This document shows, piece by piece, positions 9,125 through 17,546 of a stretch of 64,000 nucleotides of DNA (positions are counted from its first letter, which is position 1; each line of letters begins with the position of its first letter). The notes beneath the pieces were generated by a model, which made no database searches, was not told where the DNA came from, and saw only the letters and a list, made by a program, of their open reading frames with translations. The DNA is from Microbacterium wangchenii (lineage in GTDB: Bacteria > Actinomycetota > Actinomycetes > Actinomycetales > Microbacteriaceae): assembly GCF_004564355.1 (NCBI RefSeq), contig NZ_CP038266.1:2480001-2544000 (forward strand), written 5' to 3'. The position numbers were made by a program, and so were the translations under genes.

Positions 9125-9616
9125 GTGTCCAGCGACGCACAGGTGACGTTCCTCACCCAGGAGGCATACGATCGGCTCGCCGCCGAGCTCGAGCACCTCT
9201 CCACCACCGGGCGCGAGGAGATCGCCAAGCGCATCGAGTCCGCCCGCGAAGAGGGCGACCTCAAGGAGAACGGCGGCTACCACGCCGCCAAGGACGAGCA
9301 GGGCAAGCAGGAGGCGCGCATCCGCACGCTCCAGCAGCTGCTGAAGAACGCCAAGGTGGGAGTGGCTCCCCAGAGCACGGGCGTCGTGGAACCGGGCACC
9401 GTGGTGACGGCGCTCGTCGCCGGCGGTGAAGAGGTCTTCCTCCTGGGCAACCGCGAGATCGCCGTCGACTCCGAGCTCGACGTCTACAGCGAGGCCTCCC
9501 CGCTGGGCGCTGCGATCATCGGCATGCGCGAAGGCGACAAGGGCTCGTACACCGCACCGAACGGCCGGGAGATCCCGGTCGAGGTGGTCAAGGTGGAGAC
9601 CTACTCGGGTCAGTGA
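9125..9616 (+). CDS. greA: Transcription elongation factor GreA
   Basis: A 163-residue factor that rescues backtracked RNA polymerase by stimulating transcript cleavage. The N-terminal antiparallel coiled coil (about 1-80) carries the acidic tip region (SAREEGDLKENGGYHAAKDEQ), and the C-terminal FKBP-like domain follows. The GTG start at 9125 is supported by GAAGGAGAG about 8 nt upstream. The gene ends 21 bp from the convergent ilvA. Confidence 0.96.
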   Translation: MSSDAQVTFLTQEAYDRLAAELEHLSTTGREEIAKRIESAREEGDLKENGGYHAAKDEQGKQEARIRTLQQLLKNAKVGVAPQSTGVVEPGTVVTALVAGGEEVFLLGNREIAVDSELDVYSEASPLGAAIIGMREGDKGSYTAPNGREIPVEVVKVETYSGQ

Positions 9617-9637
9617 TCGGCCCCGGCCGGGAACGGG

Positions 9638-10888
9638 TCAGTCGGCGACGATCGTCGACTGGAACCCGGCGGCCTCCAGCGTGGCGATCACGACGGCCTG
9701 GTGGTCGGCGCCCCGCGTCTCGACGCTCAGCTGCAGGATCACTTCGCTGATCTGAAGGCCCTGGCCGTGCCGCGTGTGCAGCACCTCGATGACATTGGCG
9801 CCCGCCTGCGCGAGGAGCTCCGCCACGCGCGCGAGCTGGCCCGGACGATCGGGGAGCGGGATGCGCAGCGTCATGTACCGCCCGGAGGCGGCCAACCCGT
9901 GCGCCACGACGCGCTGCAGCAGCAGCGGGTCGATGTTGCCACCGGAGAGGACCGTCACCGTGGGGCCGGTGGGGCGGACCTTGCCCGCGAGGATGGCGGC
10001 CACCCCCGCCGCACCGGCGGGCTCGACGACCTGCTTGGCGCGCTCGAGCAGGACCAGGAGGGCGCGCGCGATGTCGTCCTCGGTGACTGTGACGACCTCG
10101 TCGACGTACTCCTGGACCAGCGCGAAGGTCAGGTCGCCCGGACGCGCCACCGCGATGCCGTCGGCGATCGTCGGGCGCGTCTCCACCACGAGCGGACGGC
10201 CCGCCTGGAGGGAGGACGGGTAGGCGGCGGAGTTCTCCGCCTGCACGCCGACGACGCGGACGGTGCGTCCCACCGCGGCCGCGCGCAGCTTGACGGCGGC
10301 GGCGACACCGGCGGCCAGTCCCCCGCCGCCGATCCCGATCACGACGGTGGCGAGGTCGGGCAGCTCCTCGAAGAGCTCCAGGCCGAGCGTGCCCTGACCC
10401 AGGACGATGTCGGGGTGGTCGAAGGGGTGGATGAGCACGGCGCCCGTGCGCTCGGCATGTTCGGCGGCCAGGCGCAGGGGCGTCTCGACGGTGGCGCCCT
10501 CCAGGATGACCTCGGCGCCGTACCCGCGCGTGGCCAGCAGCTTGGGAACGGGGACACCGAGCGGCATGAAGATCGTGGCGGGGATCCCCAGCTGCTGCGC
10601 GGCCAGCGCCACACCCTGGGCGTGGTTGCCCGCCGAGGCCGCCACGACGCCGCGTGCGCGCTCCTCGGCGGTCAGGCGCGACAGGCGATACGTGGCGCCG
10701 CGGATCTTGAACGAGCCGGTGCGCTGCAGGTTCTCCAGCTTCAGGTGCACCGGGACCCCCAGCACCTCGCTGAGGTGCTGGGACTCGTCCAGCGGCGTGC
10801 GCGCGATGATGCCGTCGAGGACGGCCGCGGCATCCTCGAAGCCGGCCAGGGTGGGAGCGGTCACGGCGGGAGATGCGGATACGGTCAT
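9638..10888 (-). CDS. ilvA: Threonine ammonia-lyase (threonine dehydratase)
   Basis: A 416-residue PLP enzyme deaminating L-threonine to 2-oxobutanoate. The Schiff-base lysine is in GSFKIRGA, and the phosphate-binding GIGGGGLAAG loop is present. A C-terminal ACT-like domain (about 335-416, DRPGQLARVAELLAQAGANV) gives the roughly 410-residue form common in actinobacteria, between short catabolic TdcB and longer IlvA enzymes; whether it is biosynthetic or catabolic cannot be told from sequence. Its ATG overlaps the stop of the upstream AI-2E-type gene by 4 nt. Confidence 0.93.
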   Translation of the reverse strand: MTVSASPAVTAPTLAGFEDAAAVLDGIIARTPLDESQHLSEVLGVPVHLKLENLQRTGSFKIRGATYRLSRLTAEERARGVVAASAGNHAQGVALAAQQLGIPATIFMPLGVPVPKLLATRGYGAEVILEGATVETPLRLAAEHAERTGAVLIHPFDHPDIVLGQGTLGLELFEELPDLATVVIGIGGGGLAAGVAAAVKLRAAAVGRTVRVVGVQAENSAAYPSSLQAGRPLVVETRPTIADGIAVARPGDLTFALVQEYVDEVVTVTEDDIARALLVLLERAKQVVEPAGAAGVAAILAGKVRPTGPTVTVLSGGNIDPLLLQRVVAHGLAASGRYMTLRIPLPDRPGQLARVAELLAQAGANVIEVLHTRHGQGLQISEVILQLSVETRGADHQAVVIATLEAAGFQSTIVAD

Positions 10889-12087
10889 GCGGTGTTCCCT
10901 CGTCGACGCGGCACGGTACTCCAGATGAGATCGGCGGAAGCCGGTGGCCGACCGCTCTCCCACGATCGTGAGCTCAGGTAGACGGCCACGACGTTGACGA
11001 ACGCGGCCAGGGGCACCGCGAACAGCGCGCCGGGGATGCCGCCGACCATCGCTCCGCCGGCGACGACCAGCACGACGGCGAGCGGGTGGACCTTGACCGC
11101 CGAGCCCATGAGCAGCGGCTGCAGCACGTGGCTCTCCAGCTGCTGCACTCCCAGCACGACCACGAGCATCCAGAACGCGATCCACGGCCCGTTGTACACC
11201 AGCGCGATGAACACGGCGACGGCCCCGGTGACGATCGCGCCGACGAACGGCACGAAGGCGCCCAGGAAGACCAGCACGCCGATGGGGATCGCCAGCGGCA
11301 CGCCGAGCAGGAACGCACCCAGGCCGATGCCCACCGCGTCGATCGAGGCGACCAGCAACTGCGTGCGCGCGTAGTTGACCACCGTCACCCAGCCCGCGCG
11401 TCCGGCTCCGTCCACGGCCGGTCGCGCCTTCCGCGGGAACAGCCGCGTGGTCCAGCGCCAGATCCCGCCGCCGTCGGCGAGGAGGCACAGGAGGATGAAC
11501 AGGGTCAGCAGGAGCCCCGTCACGACGTGTCCGACGGTGGTGCCGATCGCGAGCGCACCCGACCACAGCAGTTCCGCCTGCTCCTCGAGGAAGACGACGG
11601 CCTGGTTCAGGCCGTCATCGATCTGCGTGGCGGTCAGATGCAGCGGTCCCTGAATGAGGTACTGGCGCAGCTGTTCTGTGGCTTCCACCGTGCGGTCGCG
11701 CACGTCGCCCCACTGCCGCGTGATCTGCCAGACCGCCAGCCACAGCAGGCCCGTCACGATCGCGAGGGTCGAGATCACCGAGACGACGATGGCCAGCCAG
11801 CGCGGCCACCGGTGCCGCAGCATCCACGAGAAGGCCGGCCACAGCAGCGCCGACACCAGGATCGCGATGAGCAGGGGGATGATGAGCAGCTTCAACTGGA
11901 TGACGAGCCAGACGGTCACGCCGGCCGCCGCGGCCAGGACGAGCAGGCGCCATGCGTAGGCGGTTGCCACTCGGAGGCCGCGGGGGACGGTGTCTCCGCT
12001 TTCGGGATCCGCGGTGACGGCGGGCCCCGGGGGGCGGCGGAAGGCACCGAAGAACGAACCGCGTGCGTCGGGTCCGGAGCCGGTCAT
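10885..12087 (-). CDS. AI-2E family transporter
   Basis: A 400-residue polytopic membrane protein with about eight helices and a long extramembrane segment after helix 3. It has conserved family features (PFVGAIVTG, GVQQLESHVLQPLLMG, HPLAVVLVVAGGAMVGGIPGALFAVP). Some members export autoinducer-2, while others are Na+/H+ antiporters, so the substrate is open. TAGACT 6 nt before the ATG predicts a leaderless mRNA. Overlap with ilvA implies co-expression. Confidence 0.88.
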   Translation of the reverse strand: MTGSGPDARGSFFGAFRRPPGPAVTADPESGDTVPRGLRVATAYAWRLLVLAAAAGVTVWLVIQLKLLIIPLLIAILVSALLWPAFSWMLRHRWPRWLAIVVSVISTLAIVTGLLWLAVWQITRQWGDVRDRTVEATEQLRQYLIQGPLHLTATQIDDGLNQAVVFLEEQAELLWSGALAIGTTVGHVVTGLLLTLFILLCLLADGGGIWRWTTRLFPRKARPAVDGAGRAGWVTVVNYARTQLLVASIDAVGIGLGAFLLGVPLAIPIGVLVFLGAFVPFVGAIVTGAVAVFIALVYNGPWIAFWMLVVVLGVQQLESHVLQPLLMGSAVKVHPLAVVLVVAGGAMVGGIPGALFAVPLAAFVNVVAVYLSSRSWESGRPPASADLIWSTVPRRRGNTA

Positions 12088-12093
12088 CCCGCC

Positions 12094-12099
12094 AGTCTA
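12094..12099 (-). promoter_or_regulatory. -10 element (TAGACT), AI-2E transporter-ilvA operon
   Basis: TAGACT is 6 nt before the ATG at 12087 on the minus strand; no ribosome-binding site is visible. Confidence 0.5.
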
Positions 12100-12138
12100 G
12101 GCGTCGCGTGCAGCCGCGGTGATGTCCGTGGCCGTGGT

Positions 12139-12144
12139 TAGGCT
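12139..12144 (+). promoter_or_regulatory. -10 element (TAGGCT), YcaQ-type gene
   Basis: TAGGCT is 7 nt before the GTG at 12152. This decides the start against the upstream ATGs at 12119 and 12122, which would lie upstream of the promoter. Confidence 0.5.
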
Positions 12145-12151
12145 GGGGCGG

Positions 12152-13426
12152 GTGAGACCGACCTTGAGCGCCGCGGAAGCCCGTCGTGTCGCGGTGTCGG
12201 CACAGGGTTTCGGGCGTCCCCCGGCGGGCGCTCCCGGCACCCGCGCGCTCTCGGCAGCGGTGCGGCGGATGGGCACGCTGCAGATCGATTCGGTGAACGT
12301 CTTCGCGCGTTCGCACTACATGCCGCTGTTCTCGCGCCTGGGCCCGTACGACACCGACGCCCTCGACCGGCTGCTGTTCGCCCGCCGCGCGCCGTACGTG
12401 GAGTACTGGGCGCATGTCGCGTCGTTCATCCCCGCCGGGGACTGGTCGCTGTTCGACTTCCGCATGCGGGAGTTCCGGGAGAAATACGCTTCCGCGCCCG
12501 ACTCCTGGGCGCGCACGCACGCCGACACGGTCGCGTGGGTGCGGGCGGAGCTCGCCGCCCGCGGGCCGCTGCGCCCGGCCGAGCTCGAAGGCGGCCTCGC
12601 CCGCGGCCGGGTCGGCTCCTGGTGGGAGTGGAGCGACGTCAAGCACGCCCTGGAATACCTCTGGCTCTTCGGTGACGTCGCGATCGCCGGGCGTCGCGGC
12701 TTCGAACGTCGCTACGCGCTGGCCGAGCACGTGATCCCCGCCGACGTGCTCGCCGCCCCGGTGCCCCGCGGCGACGCGGTGCGGGAGCTGGTGCGGCGCG
12801 CGGCACGGGCGTACGGCGTCGCGACAGCGGCCGACCTCGCCGACTACTGGCGCATCCGCGACCGTCCCGCTGTGCTCGCCGCGGTGCGCGATCTCGTCGA
12901 CGCCGGCGAGCTCACCCCCGTCACCGTGCAGGGATGGACGTCCGGGGGCCGGCCCGCGCCGGCCTGGATGCACCGGGATGCGGTGGTGCCGCGTCGGGTG
13001 GATGCGGCAGCGGTGCTCACGCCCTTCGATCCGCTGGTGTGGTTCCGGGAGCGCGCCGAGCGGCTCTTCGGATTCGCCTACCGCATCGAGATCTACACGC
13101 CCGCCCCCCGCCGCCGTTACGGGTACTACTCCCTCCCGGTGCTGGTGGGCGACGACGTCGTGGGACGCGTGGATCTGAAGGCCGACCGTGCGCGCAGCAC
13201 GCTGCTGGTCCAGTCGGCGTGGTGGGAGCCGGGCCGCCCGGCCGACGCGCCCGGGCGCCTCGCCGAGGTGCTCGAGGCCGCGGCGCGCTGGCAAGGGCTG
13301 GCGGACGTGTCGATCTCGCGCTGGGGTGACGCCGTGGAAGACCTCGCGGCTGCTCTCCCCCGGGCGGGCCGGCACGACCGCGCCGACGCCGAACCGGTCG
13401 CCCTCGCGTCAGAGGAACCGGGATGA
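12152..13426 (+). CDS. YcaQ-type winged-helix DNA glycosylase-like protein
   Basis: A 424-residue member of the YcaQ/AlkX (formerly DUF1006) winged-helix family. It has N-terminal LQIDSVNVFARSHYMPLFSRLG, with the family's QxD motif (QID), repeated winged-helix units, and the C-terminal GYYSLPVLVGDDVVGRVDLKADR segment. Characterised members unhook DNA interstrand crosslinks or alkylated bases. The start follows the promoter geometry. The next gene overlaps by ATGA and is probably co-translated, although functionally unrelated. Confidence 0.85.
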   Translation: MRPTLSAAEARRVAVSAQGFGRPPAGAPGTRALSAAVRRMGTLQIDSVNVFARSHYMPLFSRLGPYDTDALDRLLFARRAPYVEYWAHVASFIPAGDWSLFDFRMREFREKYASAPDSWARTHADTVAWVRAELAARGPLRPAELEGGLARGRVGSWWEWSDVKHALEYLWLFGDVAIAGRRGFERRYALAEHVIPADVLAAPVPRGDAVRELVRRAARAYGVATAADLADYWRIRDRPAVLAAVRDLVDAGELTPVTVQGWTSGGRPAPAWMHRDAVVPRRVDAAAVLTPFDPLVWFRERAERLFGFAYRIEIYTPAPRRRYGYYSLPVLVGDDVVGRVDLKADRARSTLLVQSAWWEPGRPADAPGRLAEVLEAAARWQGLADVSISRWGDAVEDLAAALPRAGRHDRADAEPVALASEEPG

Positions 13427-14319
13427 GGCGCCGCACCGCCGTGATCGGCGGCATCGCCGCCGCCCTCCTGATCGCCGCGGGGGCGGTGGCGTGGGTGGCC
13501 ACGCGGCCCGTCGGCGCGGAGAGCACCGCTCTCGCCTTCCTGCGGGCGCTGGAATCCGGCGATGCCGACGCTGTGGCGGACCTGATCGTGCCGGCGGACC
13601 CCGAGCCTGCCGACGCATTCGCCGCCGCCTCGTCCTACCCCCAGCGGCTGCGCATCGACCAGCTCACCGAGACCGGATCGCACGCCGCCGTGCGGGCCAC
13701 GGCCGTCTTCGACGGCGCCGAGCGGGAGATCTCCTTCGGACTGCGCCTCGTCGATGGCCGGTGGCGCGTAGCCGACGACGCCCTCGCCGCGGTGGAGGTC
13801 AGCACGACCGTCGGCGACGCTGTCGCGGTGGGCGACGTGCTCGTCCCTGCGGGCACGGTGTCGCTGCTTCCTGCCGTGTACGAGTTCTCCGCGGTCCCGC
13901 GCGGACTCGTCGACGGCTCGGTGACCGCCGCGGTCTCCACCGACCGGACGACGGATGTGCAGGTGGAGGCGTCGCTGTCGCCCGAGGCGGTGCCGCGCCT
14001 GCAGGAGCAGCTCGACGCCTACGCGCGGGAGTGCACGAGCGGTGGCGCGGCGGTTCCCGAAGCCTGTGGCCTGCGGATCCCGTGGGCCGCGGATCTGGCC
14101 TCGGCATCCGCGTTCGCGTACCGCGTCGAACGGTTCCCCGTCCTCGCCCTGTCCCCCGATGTGCGCACGTTCACCGCATCCGGAGGGATCGTCGTCGCGA
14201 CGGTGACCGGGGTGGACCGCACAGGTGCGGAGGCCTCGTTCACCTACCGCGACGACGCGTGGACGCTGCGCGGAGACGTCGTCGTCACCGGTGAGGACAT
14301 CGTCCTCGCCGTGCGCTGA
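13423..14319 (+). CDS. Secreted or membrane-anchored protein of unknown function
   Basis: A 298-residue protein with a signal-anchor at about residues 5-28 and the rest extracytoplasmic. The first part (about 33-125) resembles an NTF2/SnoaL-like fold of the lumazine-binding-like kind (FLRALESGDADAVADLIVP), and the remainder is beta-rich with a Cys pair (ECTSGG, EACGL). I do not recognise a named family and no catalytic motif is visible. It overlaps the YcaQ-type gene by 4 nt and meets lemA tail to tail. Confidence 0.65.
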   Translation: MRRRTAVIGGIAAALLIAAGAVAWVATRPVGAESTALAFLRALESGDADAVADLIVPADPEPADAFAAASSYPQRLRIDQLTETGSHAAVRATAVFDGAEREISFGLRLVDGRWRVADDALAAVEVSTTVGDAVAVGDVLVPAGTVSLLPAVYEFSAVPRGLVDGSVTAAVSTDRTTDVQVEASLSPEAVPRLQEQLDAYARECTSGGAAVPEACGLRIPWAADLASASAFAYRVERFPVLALSPDVRTFTASGGIVVATVTGVDRTGAEASFTYRDDAWTLRGDVVVTGEDIVLAVR

Positions 14320-14323
14320 CGCG

Positions 14324-14893
14324 TCAGAACTGAACGCGCGGCGGCTCGGAGATGGGCGCGCCGTCGACGACCTCGAAGAACTCGCGCTCGGTGAAGCCGA
14401 GGTTGCGGGCGAAGAGGTTGTTCGGGAACACCTTGATCTTGGTGTTCAGCTCCCGCACTCCGCCGTTGTAGAAGCGGCGCGAGGCCTGGATCTTGTCCTC
14501 GGTGTCGACGACCGCCTGCTGCAGCTGCAGGAAGTTCTGACTCGCCTGCAGCTGCGGGTACGCCTCCGCGACGGCGAAGATCGACTTCAGCGCCTGCTGC
14601 ATGTGGCCTTCAGCGATGCCTGCTTCGGCCGGTCCGCCCGCCGAGAGCGTCTCCGCACGCGCACGCGTGACGTTCTCGAAGACCGCCTTCTCGTGTCCGG
14701 CGTAGCCCTTGACGGTCTCGATGAGGTTGGGAAGCAGGTCGGCGCGCCGTTTGAGCTGCACCGTGATGTCGCTCCATGCCTCGTCGACGCGCACGTTCAG
14801 CTGTACCAGCGAGTTGTACGTCGCCCACAGGTAGATGCCGGCGATGACGATGATCGCGACCACGATCAGGACAGGGATGAGAACTTCCCACAT
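14324..14893 (-). CDS. LemA family protein
   Basis: A 189-residue protein with a short exposed N-terminus, one membrane helix at about 3-25, then a four-helix bundle. Family motifs are present: YNSLVQLNVRVDEAWSDI, LKRRADLLPNLIETVKGYAGHE, RRFYNGGVRELNT and FPNNLFA. Function is poorly defined; LemA proteins often occur with stress or envelope genes. ATG at 14893 is preferred over 14920 because GGAG lies 8 nt upstream. The promoter carries a perfect 16-bp palindrome. Confidence 0.9.
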   Translation of the reverse strand: MWEVLIPVLIVVAIIVIAGIYLWATYNSLVQLNVRVDEAWSDITVQLKRRADLLPNLIETVKGYAGHEKAVFENVTRARAETLSAGGPAEAGIAEGHMQQALKSIFAVAEAYPQLQASQNFLQLQQAVVDTEDKIQASRRFYNGGVRELNTKIKVFPNNLFARNLGFTEREFFEVVDGAPISEPPRVQF

Positions 14894-14909
14894 GTCCGAG
14901 TCTCCGTTC

Positions 14910-14928
14910 GATGAGTGCACTCATCCTA
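14910..14928 (-). promoter_or_regulatory. lemA -10 (TAGGAT) overlapping a 16-bp palindrome
   Basis: GATGAGTGCACTCATC (14910-14925) is a perfect palindrome. The -10 hexamer TAGGAT (minus strand, 14923-14928) overlaps its edge, so the palindrome covers the transcription start, typical of a repressor operator. The core TGAGTGCACTCA resembles TetR-type sites. Confidence 0.55.
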
Positions 14929-14974
14929 ACGGGGCGATCGCGGCGTTCTGTGCACTGTCTGCATCTCCCAGTTC

Positions 14975-16285
14975 TTACCCACCCAGAACCCGGTCGAGGT
15001 AGCCGTTCGCGAACACGCGGCCAGGGTCCAGGCGGTCGCGCACGGCCGCGAAATCGTCGAAGCGCGGGTAGCGCGCGCGCAGGGCGTCGGCGTCCAGCCC
15101 GTGCTCCTTCCCCCAGTGCGGCCGGCCGCCGTGCGCCGTCATGAGCTCCTCAACCGCCTCGAAGTACTCCGTGGGGTCTTCGCGCCAGTACCGGTGCACG
15201 GCGAAATACGCGCTGTCGCGTTCGTACGCGGTGGAGAGCCATCGATCATCGGCGGCGGCGACGCGCACCTCCACCGGGAACGAGATCCGCCACCCGCGAT
15301 CGGCGATGAGGTCCCGCAGGTCGCGCATCACGGCCACGAGCCGTTCGGCCGGGACGGCGTACTCCATCTCGCGGAACCGCACCGAGCGATCCTGCGTGAA
15401 CACGCGCGCGGAGTGGTCGGTGTACGTGCGGTTGCCGAACGTGCGTCCGGCCAGCCGGGAGACCGGAGGGATGACCGCGGGAACGACCGCGCCGGCCGCG
15501 CACGCGACGCGGTAGACGCCATTGGCCATGAGGGACTCGTCCACGAAGCGGCGCACGCGCGGAAGCGGGCGGCGCACTGCTCGCTCGGGCAGGCGCGTAT
15601 TCGTCTTGGTGACCGCCACGTCGGTGCCGGGGAACCAGTAGAACTCGAAATGGTCGGCACCCGTGTGCGCTGCGATGCCGGCGAGGGTCTCGGCGAGCGG
15701 TTCGGGCCGCTCGACCGCTTCCAGGAGGAAGGCCGGTACGCACTGCAGCGTCACCTCCACGATCACCCCGAGAGCGCCCAGACCGAGCGCGAGGGCGGGA
15801 AGCAGCTCCGGGTCGTTGTCTTCGTCGACGGTGAGAAGCGCGCCGTCGCCGGCGACGAGGGTCACCCCCACGACCTGTGCGGAGAGCCCGGCGAAGCGAG
15901 CGCCGGTGCCGTGCGTGCCGGTGGAGATCGCGCCCGCGACCGTCTGCCGGTCGATGTCGCCGAGGTTCTGCATCGCCAGGCCGTACGGCGCGAGCAGGCG
16001 CGGCATCTCCCACAGCCGCGTGCCAGCCCGGACGGTCACGCGGGCTCGCTCGGTGTCGACGGCGACGAGCCCGCGGAGATCCGACAGGTCCACCAGCACG
16101 TCGTGCGGCACCGCGATCCCGGAGAAGCTGTGGCCCGCCCCCACGGCCTTCAGGCGCAGCGATCGGGAGGCCGCGGCGGTCACCGCGCGGCGCACGGCGG
16201 GGACGTCGGCGGGATACTCCACGCGCGCCGGGCGGGCGGAATGGGTGCGCGCCCAGTTGCGCCACGTGCCTCCGGGCCGGGTCAC
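14975..16285 (-). CDS. FAD-linked oxidase of the D-arabinono-1,4-lactone oxidase family
   Basis: A 436-residue VAO/ALO-type flavoenzyme. The FAD-binding domain (about 1-200) has GAGHSFSGIA, a possible covalent-flavin His in the GHSF position, and GAISTGTHGTG. The C-terminal ALO domain ends in HWGKEH...YPRFDDFAAVRDRLDPGRVFANGYL, with the typical catalytic H-x-GK segment. Substrates in this family are sugar lactones, alditols or related polyols. The GTG start overlaps the racemase-fold gene's stop, linking the two reactions. Confidence 0.88.
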   Translation of the reverse strand: MTRPGGTWRNWARTHSARPARVEYPADVPAVRRAVTAAASRSLRLKAVGAGHSFSGIAVPHDVLVDLSDLRGLVAVDTERARVTVRAGTRLWEMPRLLAPYGLAMQNLGDIDRQTVAGAISTGTHGTGARFAGLSAQVVGVTLVAGDGALLTVDEDNDPELLPALALGLGALGVIVEVTLQCVPAFLLEAVERPEPLAETLAGIAAHTGADHFEFYWFPGTDVAVTKTNTRLPERAVRRPLPRVRRFVDESLMANGVYRVACAAGAVVPAVIPPVSRLAGRTFGNRTYTDHSARVFTQDRSVRFREMEYAVPAERLVAVMRDLRDLIADRGWRISFPVEVRVAAADDRWLSTAYERDSAYFAVHRYWREDPTEYFEAVEELMTAHGGRPHWGKEHGLDADALRARYPRFDDFAAVRDRLDPGRVFANGYLDRVLGG

Positions 16286-17502
16286 AGGAAACTCCGTCCC
16301 TCGCCGCGGTAGGTCGGCAGCTCGCCCACCGTCCGGCCGTTCTCCACGAGATGGTAGCGGTCGACGCGTTCGGCGAGCTCGCCGCTCTTGGCGTGACGGA
16401 ACCACACCCGCTCGCCCAGCCGCAGCGGCCGTGCCGCCCGTCCGCGCAGCGGCGTCTGCACCTCGCCGGCTCCCTCGCGCGGGAGCATCCGCAGGCCCGC
16501 GGGCCAGACCGGCGTCGGCTGTCGTGACCCCGACGGCGGACCCGAAGCGATCCACCCGCCGCCGAGCACGGTGACCACGTCGGGCAGCGGTTTGCGCACG
16601 ACCTCGAGCCCGAACGCGGCGGCCGGCGCGGGCGTGAAGGCGCGGTACCCGTCGAAGAGGTGACCGGCGAGCAGTCCGCTGCCGGCGGTGAGCTCGGTGA
16701 CCGCCGCCTCGGCGGCGGTGCGCTCGAGCGAACCGGTCCCGCCGCCGTTGACGAACTCGAGGTCGGCGAGCTCCCGCACACCGTCCACGACGGCCGCCCG
16801 GCGCTCGGCCAGCTCGACGGCCGAACGCTGCTGCATCCACCGGATCACCGGGTCGCCCACTCCGGTGGCGTCGCCTCGCCCCGCCACCTGTGCCTCGTAC
16901 ATCATGAGACCCACCAGACGGAACCCGGGGCGGGCAGCCACGCGGCGGGCCAGGCCGGCGGCCTCACCCGGGTCGTGGACGGGTGAGCGCCGCACGCCGA
17001 TGTGCCCGAGGACACCGGCCCGCCACGACGCGTCGACATCGATCGCGACCCGGATCTCCGGGCGCGATCCGGGAGCGGCGACGGCATCGACCAGGTCCAG
17101 CTGGGCGGGATCGTCGATCATGAGCGTGATGCGCGCGGCGGCGCGGTCGTCCGCGACCAGTGCCGCCAGCGCCTTCCGGTCGACGCTCGGATACCCCAGC
17201 ACGATGTCGTCGTGGTCGCGCGCGAGCCACAGTGCCTCGGGGAGCGTGAAGGCCAGGATGCCGCGGTACCCGGGCAGGGCGAGCACCGCGTCCAGCACCC
17301 CGCGCACGCGCACCGACTTGCTCGCCACCCGGATCGGCACTCCGCCGGCGCGCACGAGCAGGTCGGCGGCGTTGTAGCGGAGCGCCTCGAGCGAGAGGAC
17401 GGCGACCGGTCCCGACAACTCCTCCGTCGCCGCGTCGAGGGCACGCCAGTGCGCGGGTCCGCCCTCGGGAGAGGCGGGGCCCGAGAGGAGATCGATCGTC
17501 AT
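16282..17502 (-). CDS. Alanine racemase-fold PLP enzyme (amino acid deaminase/aldolase type)
   Basis: A 406-residue fold-type III PLP protein. The PLP lysine is in IRVASKSVR (about residue 56), and GGGTGS and HLFDGY follow in the barrel, with a C-terminal domain containing WFRHAKSGELAER. This pattern matches actinobacterial proteins annotated as amino acid deaminase/aldolase, related to D-threonine aldolase and D-serine dehydratase. The metal-binding His-x-Cys pair of D-serine dehydratase is not evident. ATG at 17502 has GAGGGTG upstream; GTG at 17511 is the alternative. Confidence 0.82.
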   Translation of the reverse strand: MTIDLLSGPASPEGGPAHWRALDAATEELSGPVAVLSLEALRYNAADLLVRAGGVPIRVASKSVRVRGVLDAVLALPGYRGILAFTLPEALWLARDHDDIVLGYPSVDRKALAALVADDRAAARITLMIDDPAQLDLVDAVAAPGSRPEIRVAIDVDASWRAGVLGHIGVRRSPVHDPGEAAGLARRVAARPGFRLVGLMMYEAQVAGRGDATGVGDPVIRWMQQRSAVELAERRAAVVDGVRELADLEFVNGGGTGSLERTAAEAAVTELTAGSGLLAGHLFDGYRAFTPAPAAAFGLEVVRKPLPDVVTVLGGGWIASGPPSGSRQPTPVWPAGLRMLPREGAGEVQTPLRGRAARPLRLGERVWFRHAKSGELAERVDRYHLVENGRTVGELPTYRGEGRSFL

Positions 17503-17546
17503 GGGGCGCACCCTCGCACACGCATGGGGTCAGCCTACGAGACCGG

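Noticed and set aside
9626..9637. Short palindrome between greA and ilvA as a terminator
   Set aside because: The CCCGGCCGGG core is a self-complementary 10-mer with no loop and no tract, too weak to call.
14315..14326. CTGACGCGTCAG palindrome at the junction of the secreted unknown and lemA
   Set aside because: A 12-bp palindrome lacking a loop; expected by chance at this base composition over 64 kb.
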